From: Typha latifolia
Lineage: Eukaryota; Streptophyta; Magnoliopsida; Poales; Typhaceae
Length of the DNA stretch: 64,000 nt
Assembly: GCA_019914945.1 (NCBI GenBank)
Contig: CM034103.1
Span: 13,792,785 to 13,856,784, forward strand
Reading direction: 5' to 3'
Positions 42,643 to 55,289 of the stretch are shown piece by piece; positions within the stretch are counted from its first letter, which is position 1, and the number at the start of each line of letters is the position of its first letter. Position numbers and translations under genes: made by a program. Under the pieces are notes generated by a model. The model was not told the origin of the DNA. It saw only the letters and a program-made list of their open reading frames with translations, and searched no databases.

Positions 42643-45087
42643 TTATGACAAATCTTGTGTTTCCAATAATTCATGTGTCTCCAACAATTCTTGTCTCCCT
42701 GAGAAAGCTTGCATTTCTGCTTGAGTCTCCTTTGGCATTTCACTGATGCATCTTGGTTTTCTTGGTCTTCCTCTTGATCTTAAAGGAGCTATATCTACTG
42801 TGGCTTTTAATGATGAACCTGGCTCCACATCCGAGGCAGATTCATCTACTGTTGGCATGGCCCTTACATGAGCAAGAAGCTTGCTCATATGCCACTGTGC
42901 ATAATTAAAGCGATCCTTTGTCAGGGACGATTCTTGTATTATAATTGAAGCAAGGGAACGTAGGGCTTGAGAGCGATACTTATAACCAGTGCTTCGCGGA
43001 AACAATGAGCTTTCTCGACGCCATCGAGTCAGTAAATATTTATCTGGAAGTAGAAAGCAGTTCTTCAATGAAAGAACACGAAGTGCGTGCCTGCATAAAA
43101 TTCCAGATGATTCAAACTCTTTGCAACTGCATTGAACCAATTCATCTGATGCGATGCACTGGACTATTTGCTCTTCAGCTGTCTGCAAGCGGTGGCGGAC
43201 AAGGTAAGTCTCCCTTTGTGTTTCATAAACAGCAAACTGTGTTGATGATACAAGTTCTTTCTGAAATAAGTCAAAGGCATAAGGGGTAAGAATACTTGCG
43301 GCGTGTTCTTCAATGGGCATGCAGGTCTTAATCTTTACATTCTGATAATTTTGCCTCATTGTTGCTTCCTCTCCTGCTTGATTTTGGAGATCAGTTGTGA
43401 TGCTCACCTGAAAAGAGAAAAGGAGGAGATATACTGATGAAAAGCTAGGGTCAGCATGAGAAAAGAGGAAAACAATTAACAATGTACCTGCTCAACAAAA
43501 TCTCTCAAACGCGTTTGTGAGTTCAAGAATCCCTTGAAGAATGTTTTGATTGATGTTGAAAAATCAGTATTCATCAATCCACCAAAAAACCAACCTCGAA
43601 GGAATGGTAATGCCCAATATTCCCGGTTATATGTAAGTATGGCAATATGTCTATCTGATACAAGTTGATATTCACTAACCATCTGACCCCAGAGGTGCGT
43701 AAACTCCTCCAAACTTTCCAAATTACATATTCTTTGAAATTCGTTAACAAACCTCTCGAAATGAGGACCAAGTGAGACAGAAAACCAGCTAGATAATTTG
43801 GACATGATGTGCCAAGTGGAAAATGCATGTTTTGTGCTTGGTAGCTCACTCGTTATAGCTTCTTTAAGCCCTAGATCCAGATCAGTCAACAGTGTTTGCG
43901 GGAACTTCCCATCCATCAGTCGGATAAAAGACTGCAAAGGAGAGGAAAATGTGTTAAGAATACAAAGAAGTATGCAAGGCATTGCACATGTTAATACTTT
44001 GGCATAAAGAGGAAACAACAGGGAAATCTTCTTGACAGACCAAGGCAAAAAGACATACCAGCAAAGCCCACTTAAAGGAGGACGGTCTTTCATCTTGCAA
44101 TAGAACACAACCAAAAAATATGGTATTGCCATAGTTGTCCATGCCAAACCATACTCCAACAGGTCTATCATATGCGTAGAGCCGATATGAAGTGTCAAAT
44201 ACCACCACATCTCCAAAAACTTTGTATGCACGAATAGATTCCGGGTATGACCACACAATGTGCTCAAGCTTATCATTTGCATCCAATGTAAACTCATAAC
44301 AAAATTCTGGAACCTTTTCTTTCCTAGCCTTGCATACTTTAAGGAGTTCCACTCCTTCGTTTTCATGATTAATGTTCTTTGAGGCCTGCAAGAAGTTTCT
44401 CAAATCCCTCTCTGTAAATGTCAACTGACCTGGTTTCACCCCCTTTTCCATTTCAAGAGCCCTCATTATAAGATTCACAGTGCAACCAGCTTTTGCAAGA
44501 AACAGAATACGCTCACGGTCAACAGCGGATATATTGCGGTAGGCAGGAAGATGCCGCACTTCATCACTATCCAACAACTCATGGTTGTGTATATTACTAA
44601 ATTGTACAACCACCCATCGACTCATACCTTTTGAGACATTCTTTTTTATTATCATTTGTGCCTCACATTTACACCGTGAGGATTTCTTATTTCTCTGACG
44701 TTTGAGTTCTGCTGTTTTCCTGGGAAGAGACACACCAGCACGATGGCATACAAGTTCTCGTTTGTAAACCCCTAAAGGATGAGCAGTGTTGCCCTTTGAC
44801 CGCTCTCTCCTAATAGCAAAGCCATTCTTCCGAGCAAAGTTGGTGTAGTACTCTTGGGCCTCATCATCAGTTCGGAAAGACTGTCCTATATATGGAGTTT
44901 CAACTACAGCTACCTCAGAGTTAGCATGGGGTGTTCCATGCATAAGGTTTGGCTCACTGGGCACTGCAACATCGGATAATGCATCTTCTTCGTCCCCGTC
45001 CACTCTAATATAACATTGGTCATCTCCACATGGACATCGTTGCCTTTGGGTAAGACAACCATTGTTTCTTGATGATGTTTTTGTCAT
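42643..45087 (-). CDS. FAR1-related (FRS) transposase-derived transcription factor
   Basis: Three exons join in frame: 45087-44059, 43931-43488 and 43407-42643, giving 745 residues. Domains in order: a FAR1 WRKY-GCM1-type zinc-binding DNA-binding domain at about 77-172 (C114, C139, C141, H167/H169); a MULE transposase core at about 290-390 with aspartates in VVFDTSYRL (D298) and LLTDLDLGL; and a SWIM zinc finger CSC-x9-CRH at 584-598. A single AT-hook-like RGRPRKPR lies at 703-710. The family descends from Mutator-like transposases and includes light-signalling activators FHY3 and FAR1. This member reads closest to FRS11 in my memory. It is complete, with no transposon ends seen, so it is a host gene. 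Confidence 0.92.
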
Positions 45088-45836
45088 TCAAGAGTCCTTC
45101 AGTTCAAGAATGCACCAATGAGCAAGTGTATGACACGAATACGCACACTAAACAGCACGAAAATAGGCATTTCGATCCAAGTAAAATAATCAAGCTCCTA
45201 ACAGAACATACACATCATAATAATTTATCGTCTGACGACAACTGAGGATATGAACCCATTTATACAAATCTTATATACCCATTGAGAGTGCAATTAAACA
45301 AAAATACAATTAAAGTACAATAAAGTAACAATTTCTAATACAAAGGCCCAAGAGAAAATGAACAGCCCAAATGATCACCAACTCGTCATCCAATTATGCA
45401 GTCAAAAAGGCTGAAAATTAAGTAACAAGGTTGCTGAACTACTCCATGTATTAATTGATACCAACAATAGCTAAAACATTCTTTATTCCCATAATCAAAG
45501 GCACTTAATTTGAACTATACCACTATCAAGTAGTACTCCTTAATGCGTAAGTACGCAAACACTCCAATAAGTTCAAAATTTCCCCTAGCACAGTTCAAAT
45601 TCACATAATTATAAGAACTGCAGGAGAGAAAAAAAAAGTCCAAATTTTAGTCAGTTAACCGACCATCAAGACAGAAACCGTATCAAAAGCATCTCGAATA
45701 CAAAAAGTAACTTGCACCAACAAATTCTCCACCAGTATTAATAAGTAACACTGATCAAAATCTTGATTAGCTTCGAGATTAGGAGCATTACCCAAGAGAC
45801 AGGCAACGAGCGAGAAAGAAGTGAAGGACTCAGGAT
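45088..45836. other. Upstream region of the FAR1-related gene with a probable leader intron
   Basis: On the minus strand a donor-like CTCTTGG|GTAATG occurs at 45792. A 5' UTR exon above it could be spliced to a site close to the ATG at 45087. The acceptor is not certain. No coding sequence seen. Confidence 0.35.
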
Positions 45837-45838
45837 TC

Positions 45839-45857
45839 GGGTTAGGGTTAGGGTTTT
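45839..45857 (-). promoter_or_regulatory. Telo-box-like repeat in the FAR1-related leader/promoter
   Basis: The plus strand has GGTTAGGGTTAGGGTTTT, so the minus strand reads AAAACCCTAACCCTAACC. Such telo-boxes sit close to the start site of many plant genes and bind TRB and Pur-alpha proteins (established knowledge). Its use here is inferred. Confidence 0.55.
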
Positions 45858-45859
45858 GT

Positions 45860-47029
45860 GGCGGGATTTGGGCTGCCAGAGGAGGGATTTTGCGCGGGGT
45901 ATGGTCACCGCCGGCGAGTCGGAATCTTGATATTCCAACCCCCTTTCGATGCGAACGGATCCCTACGGTGAGTGCAGGAGGACAGAGGAGAGGGGAGGGT
46001 GGAGCGTCGAAAGAGGGGTGGGAATATCTAAGAAGGTGCAGTTGGCGGAAACAACGGTAAGGTGATTAAGCCACAATTAATTAGATGGTTGGCAAGAAGC
46101 TAGCTAAGGTTATCAATAACTGGTCGGATCCGGGTCGCATAAGGATCCATACCCGAATACCCGTAGGTTGGCTTCCACCAGATTGGACGCTTAATTTGTT
46201 AACTGCAGGTATACAATCCGATCGGGTCGGTTACTTTCATTTAGATTTGAGTTGTGTTTGATATCCAACAACCCGTTAAGTGAAACATTAGAGATGAATA
46301 TTGAAGTTTGAGATGCATGATGGGCTTCTAAAATGGTTGTTTTTCGATATAGGTGGCAACTTAACGGTGTCCTAGTTAAAATTGTTATCGTTAAAATTCA
46401 AACATATGAATTCTCATGCAATATGAGTATCTTTTAACCTTTTAAGCACTATTCTTCTAAGATGGTTGTTACGTTCTAATTACCCTAATCAAACTCCCTT
46501 CTTTTCTCCTCCTTGTGTCTGTAATCAGAAGCGGCAACTGGTCAGAGTGGGTTGAGTTAAATTCAATCGAAATCTGAATCAGGTCAGAAGCCCTTCAACA
46601 TATGATCCACATAAATCAATTCTTGACATCATTCCTTCTTGACAAACACTATATGTATATTATGTTGGATTATCACAACCTTGTGTAAATCTTAGGAACA
46701 TATAACCAAGGAGTATACTGCTACAGATTTTGTAGAGAATGAAATGTTTAGTAATATAACTTCTGACCGGGGACACTGTAGAAACTATAACCCATGGCAA
46801 ATCAGATCAAAATAAAGAGAAAAAGAATGTTAAAGGCAACTGGCTACCACCATTTCAATCGTAATCACAACAAACACTGAAAAGGTTCATATTGAACAAA
46901 GAAGAAACAAATGGAATACAGAAGGAATACATAATAAAGATGCTTCATATTGGAGAAGTTACATGTATACAACAACCAACCGTTTTCATGTCTGTTACTT
47001 TTTACTGGTGATTATGATCCATTGTGAAG
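45860..47029. other. Spacer with a GGGTCGG/CCCGAA-rich patch, no gene seen
   Basis: A patch around 46110-46265 (GGATCCGGGTCGCATAAGG and nearby ACCCGAATACCCG) resembles the inside of the MITE-like element at 27461, but I could not define its ends. The rest is spacer and the DnaJ gene 3' region. Confidence 0.35.
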
Positions 47030-49362
47030 TTAACCTCCCAAGATGCGCTTGATACCTGTCCGTTGCTCAGGTGTCAGTCTAGAAGGGAACTTCACATCAA
47101 ACTTGATCCTTAAGCTCCCCTTCTTCCCTGGCTCCTTGGCAATTGGCATTCCTTCCTTTGCGATGACAAGTTCGTAGCCTGGAGTGACAACATCAGTAAC
47201 TGGAATGGAAAGTTTGCGGCCATCAAGAGTTATCAGGTCCATGGTGCTTCCTGCAAGTGCCTCTGCCAGTGAAATCTTCTGGTAAACAACTAGATCATTT
47301 CCATCCCTCTTGAACACCTCATGCAGTTTCTCATCAATGACGAAAATAAGATCTGCAGGGAGTTGATTTGCCTGTTCATTGCCTTTATCAGGGAATGTAA
47401 TCTTGGTGCCCTTTTTCCATCCGGGCTTCACGTCTATGGTTAATATCTCTGACTCTGTCATCATTTGTCTGCAAATTTCAACAGATGGACAGTAACAGAA
47501 GGAAGGTTTCCGTTTGTTTTTTGTAGAAATGTAGTATTACCTACTCAAGGGTTGAAAGAAACACAAAATTGGATTTTATAATACTTGGCAACAGTTCCAT
47601 CGGATAAAGGGACTATGTCTTCTGTGGTAATGGAGCATGATGCAACAAGAGCACAAAACAAAAAAGGCTTCGATTCCCTGCTTTTATATGCTCTAGAACA
47701 ACAGGAACCATGCTGAAAGAGGAACTCCACAACTTAATTTTGGTTACTCGCAGAGTGCCAAAACTTTATAGAGGACAACTACAAGTTAAACAATCATCTG
47801 ATTAATTCTTAATTGACGACACTGTTAAACCTGAAGCAAGACAAAATCTTATATTTTTAAGTGCAGCGATCAATTTCCCAACTTAATGCATTTAATTTGA
47901 TTGATGAGACGTGTCCAAGTTCAATGAAAGGGCCAAGAAATGCAAAATAAATTAAAGAATAAAGCATGCATCATTAAGTACTTCTCACAAAAAAGCTAGA
48001 AGCAAGAGCAGACTACAGGTAATTGCTGATTCTATGTCAATACAAGCATATAATAAAAAAAGAAAGCAAACAAAACATGATGTTGCACAAATAGCAGCTT
48101 AGTAGATAAGTGAAGCGAACAAGAGAATAGAAGATCACAAAATTCCATAGTCATTTAAAAGTAGCTATAGATATCCAAAAAAAAGAGTGAAAAAAGTATT
48201 AAAAAAAAAGGAAAAACAGGACTGTTATCTAGTACATAATCATATTTTGTACTTGTTCAGTTTCTGAAGTCGCAAACTCAGTTATTTCATTTGAACTTAC
48301 TCAAAAAACAGCAACAATTACATAACATTCATGATTAGATATGCTATTATATAAGTGGAGAGGAAATTGCTTTACCCGTTGGCATCTAAGACATTCCTGG
48401 AGATCTTCATCTTCCTAGTAGATCCAGTATAGAGCTCTTCAAGGCTACATGCTAACTTGCTCTCGACAGCCTGCGGTTTCCGGAGCTGGCCTCCCCCACC
48501 AGATCCAATACCCTCACTATATGACCGAAAGACACTCTCAGGCCCACCAAAACCTCTGAACATGCCACTACCGTCTGACTGAAACCTCATGGACTTGGCA
48601 CGCCCCATGGAACCAAATCCAAATGGGCTGCTTCCAAAGAACTCGGCGAATATATCCTCTGCATTGCGAGGATTGAAGAAGAAATCATCAGAGCTTCTTG
48701 TGCCCGCACCTGAGGAACCAGGAGGAGGCATGCCCTTCAGCCCTTCTTCTCCGTACTGATCATAGAGTGACCTTTTCTGAGGATCACTTAGGACCTGAAG
48801 AGAGATGGTAGATTGAGAATGTGAGGAACTAAAATTAATTCAATCTAAGAAAGATCCAAATTATTACCCACATTGACCAAATAATTCACAGGGCATCAAA
48901 AAAGAAGCTACTGAAACAAGTGAACAAATTAATGGCATCTGCAAGTATTCTCTATCATTCAACATCTCATTCCATTTGCACTTAAATTTTAAACCATTAT
49001 ATATGAAAAGTAAACTTGGGTAAGATCCTTCCAATGATCATTTTGTTTCAGCAGCTTAATACCGGATTAAGACTATACCAAACGCTCAAACTAAATGATG
49101 TCCAGCCATAACAGTGTTTTCAACATTAGACTAGAAGCTCAAATTAGGAAACAACAAAGACTTAAAATATATTTATGCAATGGATCAAACCACTTGCCTC
49201 GTATGCTTCGGAGATCTGCTTGAATTGGGCCTCCGCTTCCTTCTTGTTGTTGGGATTCTTGTCCGGGTGCCATTTCATCGCCAACTTCCGATACGCCTTT
49301 TTTAGATCCTCATCCGACGCATTCCGGTCCACCTTCAAGATGTTGTAGTAATCCACTCCCAT
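47030..49362 (-). CDS. Type II DnaJ/HSP40 co-chaperone (DNAJB-like)
   Basis: Three exons: 49362-49198, 48794-48376 and 47468-47030, giving 340 residues. The J domain (residues 1-67) has the HPD triad at 32-34, which stimulates HSP70 ATPase. It is followed by a Gly/Phe/Ser-rich region and the two C-terminal substrate-binding domains (exons 2-3). There is no zinc-finger CxxCxGxG block, hence type II. The start is [10 protein letters not shown]; the frame extends upstream only through a TTG. Intron 1 begins GAG|GCAAGT instead of GT; using the nearby GT would break the frame, so this is a GC-AG intron. Expected in the cytosol or nucleus. Divergent from the PsbP-domain gene. Confidence 0.95.
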
Positions 49363-49912
49363 TCCGATATATTTTCCGTTCCGAATCCCACCAGTTTTAG
49401 ATCGATCACCAAACAAAATATAAATTTCCCTAATCCTAAGGTGATCTCTCTGCTCAAAAACGAAAAAGAAAAAGAAAGAAAAAGAAAAAGGAAACCTATT
49501 TCAAATCTCTCAAATTTCTGGATCACTAATCGTGTCTATAGTTCTCTACAAAATAACTTCTCGAATTTCCACTCAAATCATTATATAAAGAACGAAATTT
49601 GCGATCTTTTGCAAGGCCAAACTATTCTAAAGTTCGAGCAATATATTTATGGATGGAAGAAAAGAAGCAACAAGAAAAGGGAGGGAGATGGTATAGCTTT
49701 TATTTATAGATCAGTGCCTACGATTTCCTATACGTTAGTTTTACTTTCTTCGCAACCTGACGATGTAACAAACGGCGGATATTGCGTCCGCATATAGTAC
49801 TTAATCCTATGCGGCCTCTCCTTTATTTAATATTTATTTCCTCCCTTAATTGGCAAATTAGGCCTTCAATTTTAACGGCTATCGGGATAGGATATCGCTG
49901 TCCCAGAAAAGA
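49363..49912. other. Shared 550-bp upstream region of the DnaJ and PsbP-domain genes
   Basis: The two start codons lie 550 bases apart, pointing away from each other, so leaders and core promoters must both fit here. GAA-rich sequence near 49460-49495 belongs to the DnaJ leader side. Confidence 0.5.
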
Positions 49913-52900
49913 ATGGCAGCAGCTCTTCTTTCCCCTCCTCCCTCTCTCTCCCGTTCCTCTTCTCCTCCTCCTCCCTCGAATCTCTCGACCGTTAAGTATG
50001 GATTGCTATCCTGGGAATAGAATAGATAGCTAGTCTTGCTTATATATCTGCGGGTTTATCTTATTCTCACTATTCTACTAAGATTCCTAGTTATATACTC
50101 TCAGGAGCCGAAATCTAACTCGTGTGGGGGGAACATGTCGATCTTTGAGAAGAACCCAGTTGGTGGTTTCTTCTTCTTCGATGCCCTCTTTGGGAAAAGT
50201 AAGCTTACAGAGAAGGGATTTGATGCTCGTGGGGCTCTCCTCTTCTCTAGTACTTGTTCTTCCATCTTCTGGTACAGATGAGCTCAATCCCATCTCTCTA
50301 TATATATTGAGTTCAATAAGCTGTTCATAATTATAAACTGTTTATGGTGGTGACCTAATGTCGTGATGATTGATAGTTTCACCTCATGATTGGTTTACGT
50401 ATAGTTATCAACAACTCAAATCATTAAAACAAGATTTAATTTGCTAAAATTAAGGATCCTTTTCCACAGCTATCGGTCTAGCAAGGAGATATATCCATAT
50501 TACTGATCTTCCTTATTTAAACGTTAGAAAATCTTGGTTGCTTTTGTTTTTTTGGTTCCTAAAACTTCATCTGCCTGTTAGTCTTTTTTAACAGCTTCAC
50601 TTATATTTGTAGGTTTGCATGCTGTGGTTGAGCTGGACGGAAATGTGAAGATGGATTTACTTGAGGATGACATAAATGCATATTCTTTTCTATACCCTGT
50701 TGAATTGCCTATGAGGAAGTTTACCTTTAAATGGTAAGATTAAATGAATTTTGTACTTCCATTTTAGTTAAAGTAATTTTTAAAGTCAATCGCTGGCACA
50801 TTAGTTTTGGAAGTTTATGGTTGATAGTCACTTAAGCTCTGGATGCGGAAGTATATTATGGATTGGTTCTCCTGATATGTTGTTCTCTTATAACAATTTA
50901 TCTGTAAGATAATGAAACACATGATCCACATATATTCTAATCCAATTTTATGTTACCAAAGCATGAACTCTTTATTTAAACAGAAAAAAACTGACTACTG
51001 TCATCTGTTTAAAGGGTTCAATCAAGAAAGCCAGAAAGATATTCCTCTGCTGCTCCACTGTCACGTAAGTGACTTTCTCATTTTAGCATTAAATTTGGCT
51101 TGTAGAGCTTCTTCCATGCTATCATAGAACTCTTTCCCTGTATATCTTTATCAGTTAAGGCAAGAAATTTAAGGTAGCTACTAATTTGATAACTGCATGA
51201 TGTACAGCTGATGCACGGCAACGTATTGTGTCTGAGCGCGTTGACATGATCAACAACCTCGTCATCTCAGTTTCGGTAAAATTTCATAACTACGCTGTAA
51301 CATTAGATAAAAGTTGGAGCAGCTTAGTTAAAATTGGTGTCCTTGTACTAATTTAGGAATAGTTGTTTTGCATGCCACCACCCACATTTTGGAGTTCATG
51401 TGCACATAGATCAAAAGGTTTTCCACCATAAAGCATAAATATAGGTGCTGAAATGCAGTAATCCCTTTTGCAATACTAGCCTAGAAGGAATCTAAATACT
51501 TCAACGGTGCTGGAGACTAAGCAGATGCTTCCTTCTTTCACCATGATTCTGTGAATATATAGATCATTCACAATAAGTTTCATTTATATTTTCTTATCTT
51601 TCATGAACTTTCATACCTGTTTCTGACTTGTATCATTTCTCCCAAAATTTTGTGGTTTGAGCTTTGCAACCTTATGTCTGATGCAGATCGGCCCTCCCAA
51701 TTCACGCTTCCTGACTTCAAATGACAAGAGTACGTGGAATGCAAAAGATGTTGCTGATTCTGTTCTATCTGATAAATCTGCTTTGGTACTTAATGTCTCT
51801 GAAACTTTGCATCCATGAAAAGAATAATATTGGTGATTTCTACATCCATGAATCTATTGCCCATAATTTCATTTTGTATTAACTTCATGCGCTGCAAAAC
51901 TGAATTGATAACAGAATGAAGGTCCTATAGTTTGTGAATTATCTTTAAATCTTCAGCTTTATATAAACTAGGGTACAAAAGTGCGCTTTGAACATGGCCA
52001 AAATATCTTGGTATCAGCATCATATATGCTTTTTTGCATTGAAGTAGGCCTTAGTTATACATGTATTGGAAATTACTAAGATAATCATTTTAGTAGGACT
52101 AGGTCCCATCTTATTGCAGAGAAAGGTGAAGGCATCTATGGATACACATTACATCGACTAATATTGATAACTTACTAACTACTCTAAAAGTTTAAGCTAT
52201 TAAAAATATGATTTTTTTTACTCACTTCTAAGCTTGAGATATTTTAATGGGTCCAATAAGTAGACTTGAATTAAAGGAGTGGAGGTTTTCTATTTTAAAC
52301 AACAAATGTGTCCGACAAAGTTCGAACCCAAGATCTCCACTCTGATTCCATGCTAACTTGTCAATTACTCTAAAAACTTAAGCTATTAGAGAATGATAAC
52401 TTATATATTTTGTCTTCTAACAAATATCAACCATAAAATTATACGTTTATATTATAACTGAGTCAGCTATTTCGTCAAGAAGCCCTTGTCCGCATGAGGC
52501 ATGTTGATGGGCATGGCTCGTGTTGCCTGGCACAGTCTAGTCAATGCCATCAAGTTTATTAGAAGTGATTTCCTCTATAAAAGTAAAAATACTGAATTCC
52601 TGATTTCCTCTATAAAAGTGAAAATATTGAATTCCACTTGAATATAGCTTATCTGTTGAATTCCTATCAATTTTGATGGTTGCATCATCTCATGTGCAGC
52701 GTGTGACAACAGGCCAACGCATGGCTGAGAGTTCTGTTCTTGATGCACATTCAACTAATGTAAGCTACAGAATTATATTCTTTGACAGATGAGCTAATTT
52801 ATGATTTCTTATTCAAATGTTTTGCCATCAAATTAATAATTACTTAAACTAGATTGTTGTTTGTGTAGGTTGATGGTGAACCATACTGGTATTACGAGTA

Positions 52901-53921
52901 TATTGTTCGAAAATCACCAACAAAATCTGTAAGTGTTCTGGTATTGCTGATGTGATGCAATAGATAATATTGAGCAATCACTGAGAATGATCTACTTCTT
53001 TTTCCAAAATTTTCCGGTCTTTAGATAATTCATATTTTCTCAGGCGCAAGAACCAAATCTCTTTCGGCATAGTGTGGCTTCAACTGCTGAGCGAGATGGT
53101 ATCTATAAGTCCTATCCTTCACAATTTATTCTGAATTAGCATACATAATATTCAGTGTTGCTTACATAAAGAAACTGGGATCAAGTTTAAGTTCACAGCA
53201 AATTAGCAATCTCTGAATATATCCTCATCTAGTTTCAGTGACCTGTGCACGTGATGATATGCTTCTATGTCTTTAAATCTTTCTCTCAGAAACTGTGGTT
53301 CTTTTTACGGAATAGTTTTGAATGACAGATATGGCTCTAGAATTTTTCTCCTTGAAGAACTTGCACATTGTTTTGGATGTCTTAGTGAATTTTCTTATAT
53401 TCTTCTAGTCTTCTACTTTGCATTCTTATGTGTTTACAATCCCTTTCTCCCACCAGGCTACTTGTATTCGTTGAATGCTTCAACTCTTAGCAAGCAGTGG
53501 GAATCTGTAAGTTTACATCCATGATTTCCATAAGCTTTCCTTTCATATTGTTTTGCTATCTTCTTATATTCATTTGTTTTACTCAATTTTGTTCTTTGAC
53601 AATAATTCCTAAGGAGCAACTAATATTTTAAATCTTGCTAGCCAACTGTATGAATTATATCTTGTACTTATCAAAATAATTTCCTTGTGGCGAGACTCAG
53701 TTTGAATTGGTTCTAATTTTATTATTCATTATGTTGTTCACTTGCATAACAGAATATGTTCGTGATGAGTATAAAATAAAAACCTTCAGCTTCTGACTAG
53801 AATATGTTCTGTTGTGATGCAGATAGGACCTTTCTTAGAGAAAACAGTGGCATCTTTTCGCCTTCTCCCCCCTACAGAAAATTATGTTCCTCCATACAAG
53901 GATCCTTGGAGATTTTGGTGA
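49913..53921 (+). CDS. PsbP-domain protein of the thylakoid lumen (PPD5-like)
   Basis: Eleven exons fit with no frame break: 49913-49995, 50105-50271, 50613-50733, 51015-51064, 51208-51275, 51687-51785, 52700-52759, 52869-52928, 53044-53098, 53457-53506 and 53823-53921, giving 303 residues. A Ser/Pro-rich chloroplast transit peptide is followed by a twin-arginine lumen signal: Q-R-R-D-L-M-L-V at 63-70, then a hydrophobic stretch. The mature part starts around GLHAVVELD and has PsbP-fold features: DDINAYSFLYPVELP, ARQRIVSERVD, and EPYWYYEYIVRKSP. It ends PPYKDPWRFW. The last block and length suggest PPD5 (At5g11450) from memory. PPD proteins assist photosystem assembly or lumen processes. Intron 6 carries an LTR-derived fragment. 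Confidence 0.93.
52164..52400 (-). mobile_element. TRIM-like LTR-derived fragment in intron 6 of the PsbP-domain gene
   Basis: Two imperfect direct repeats, 52164-52211 and 52348-52400, share AACTT, then ACTCTAAAA, then CTTAAGCTATTA-like sequence. Beside the right one, the minus strand reads ATGGAATCAGAGTGGAG, close to the tRNA-Met primer site TGGTATCAGAG. A short internal region joins them. This is the plan of a terminal-repeat retrotransposon in miniature, but the repeats are diverged and no target duplication was found. Confidence 0.42.
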
Positions 53922-54836
53922 TAGGGGTTTCTCATATTTTTGGACAATTTTTGCAGGTGACACTGAGTGCATGACTGTCTTAGATACACTTATTCAAAGC
54001 TAGTCACAATCTTCTGTTGAAATTCATGTGTACACAGTCTATACTACAAAGATAGAGAAGATTCATTCATTCAAGAGCCTCTCATCAAGATGCGTGACTC
54101 AAAATCTTATGCAGATCCATTCCTAAATGAAGGAAAGTTAAGCATTTTAGTGAAGCTGGCAATGTCTGCTTTATCCATAGTGGTCACAACTCAGGACTCC
54201 TGGGATCTTAAATTGTTCCTACTTCGTACTATCTAGTATGCTGTGTTTGTTTGAGCACTTTGTTCATGTTGATTTGTACTTCAGATTTCAGATTAACTTC
54301 ATCATTTGTCCTTTTGTCCTTTGACTTGGCCATAGATGTGAGATATATCTCAATAAGGCCTCGTAAATAAAATTCATTGGAAACTTCTGAGCATTAAATA
54401 ATAGACTGCACCCAGCATTCTTAATGATCTATTTCTCCTCCACTGAGTAAACTTTGGTTTGCTTTAAGACTGATCCCTGAGTATTAATTGCTAAAGAAAG
54501 CGTCTCATCAAATCACTGCAGAATGTCTCTTAGTCATAGGATAATATGATGCAACTTATAAATAGATCAAGAAGTGACTACATTACATTGAGAAATAAGA
54601 AAATGAAAATTGAAACTTATTGGGATAATAAATGTTCCAAAATGGCCCGGTTTATGATGAAACATCGCAAAATCTTGAAAATATTTTCTATGTTTTTTTC
54701 TCTAACCATATATTTTTTAATTATCCGAAACCAAATCTTTTGTCCACCCTTCCTTCAACCCCATTCGGATCTGTATAATGACCCATTTCCTTACCGGGTC
54801 GGGTATTATTTAACCCGTTTTAGATTATCCTAGCTC
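53922..54836. other. 3' region of the PsbP-domain gene and spacer
   Basis: AT-rich sequence with no supported gene. Confidence 0.45.
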
Positions 54837-54853
54837 AACTCTCTGCATATAAT

Positions 54854-55289
54854 CGTACTCTGGTCGCAGCAGCGTGGGAACCATCTGTGGGTGAGTCGCC
54901 GCTACGAACCGAGGGGCACGCCCTCCGGTTGGGACTGCGACTTGCGGCAGGCTACACCAAGGTGGAAGTTGAATCCGACTCATTGGAGTTAGTTAGGATC
55001 ATGCAGAATAGAGTCAGCTGCCCTTGGAAAATTAAGGGTTTAGTTGCTGAGTGCAGCGCATTACTCAGCTTTTTTGTAAGTTGTCGCCTGAGTCATGTAA
55101 GGCGAGAAGGGAATAAAGTGGCCGACTGGGCGGCCAAATGTGGTAAGCGGGGTCTGGGGGCCGCTCGGCTGGGGCCGACGGACTCTATCCCCGTGGAATT
55201 ATGTAACCTTGTTTTGGAGGAGGCCGTGATCCCCTCAGGCGGATAGGTCAGTCTAATATAGCCAGCTTTTCAAAAAAAAAAAAAAAAAA
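54854..55289 (+). mobile_element. 5'-truncated LINE copy encoding the end of an RNase H domain
   Basis: The insert is 436 bp and ends in about 19 A. It is flanked by 17-bp direct repeats AACTCTCTGCATATAAT (54837-54853) and AACTCTGTGCATATAAT (55290-55306), differing at one base. That is a target duplication from target-primed reverse transcription. The single frame stays open from the left junction to a TAG at 55244-55246. It encodes the C-terminal part of the plant non-LTR RNase H: TEGHALRLGLRLA, KVEVESDSLELV and REGNKVADWAAK, with the Glu, Asp and Asp of the active site. The first catalytic Asp and the reverse transcriptase are absent because of the truncation. Not expected to be active. Confidence 0.88.

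Noticed and set aside
43476..44366. A 296-codon minus frame covering the first intron of the FAR1-related gene
   Set aside because: It reads in a different frame from the first exon for most of its first part and includes intron sequence. Splicing at 44059 and 43931 restores the family frame.
46110..46265. Possible third MITE with GGGTCGG and ACCCGA motifs
   Set aside because: No inverted ends or target duplication could be found.
50036..50281. Frame containing MSIFEKNPVGGFFFFDALFG
   Set aside because: It is the wrong frame of exon 2 of the PsbP-domain gene. The spliced frame gives the transit and twin-arginine signals.
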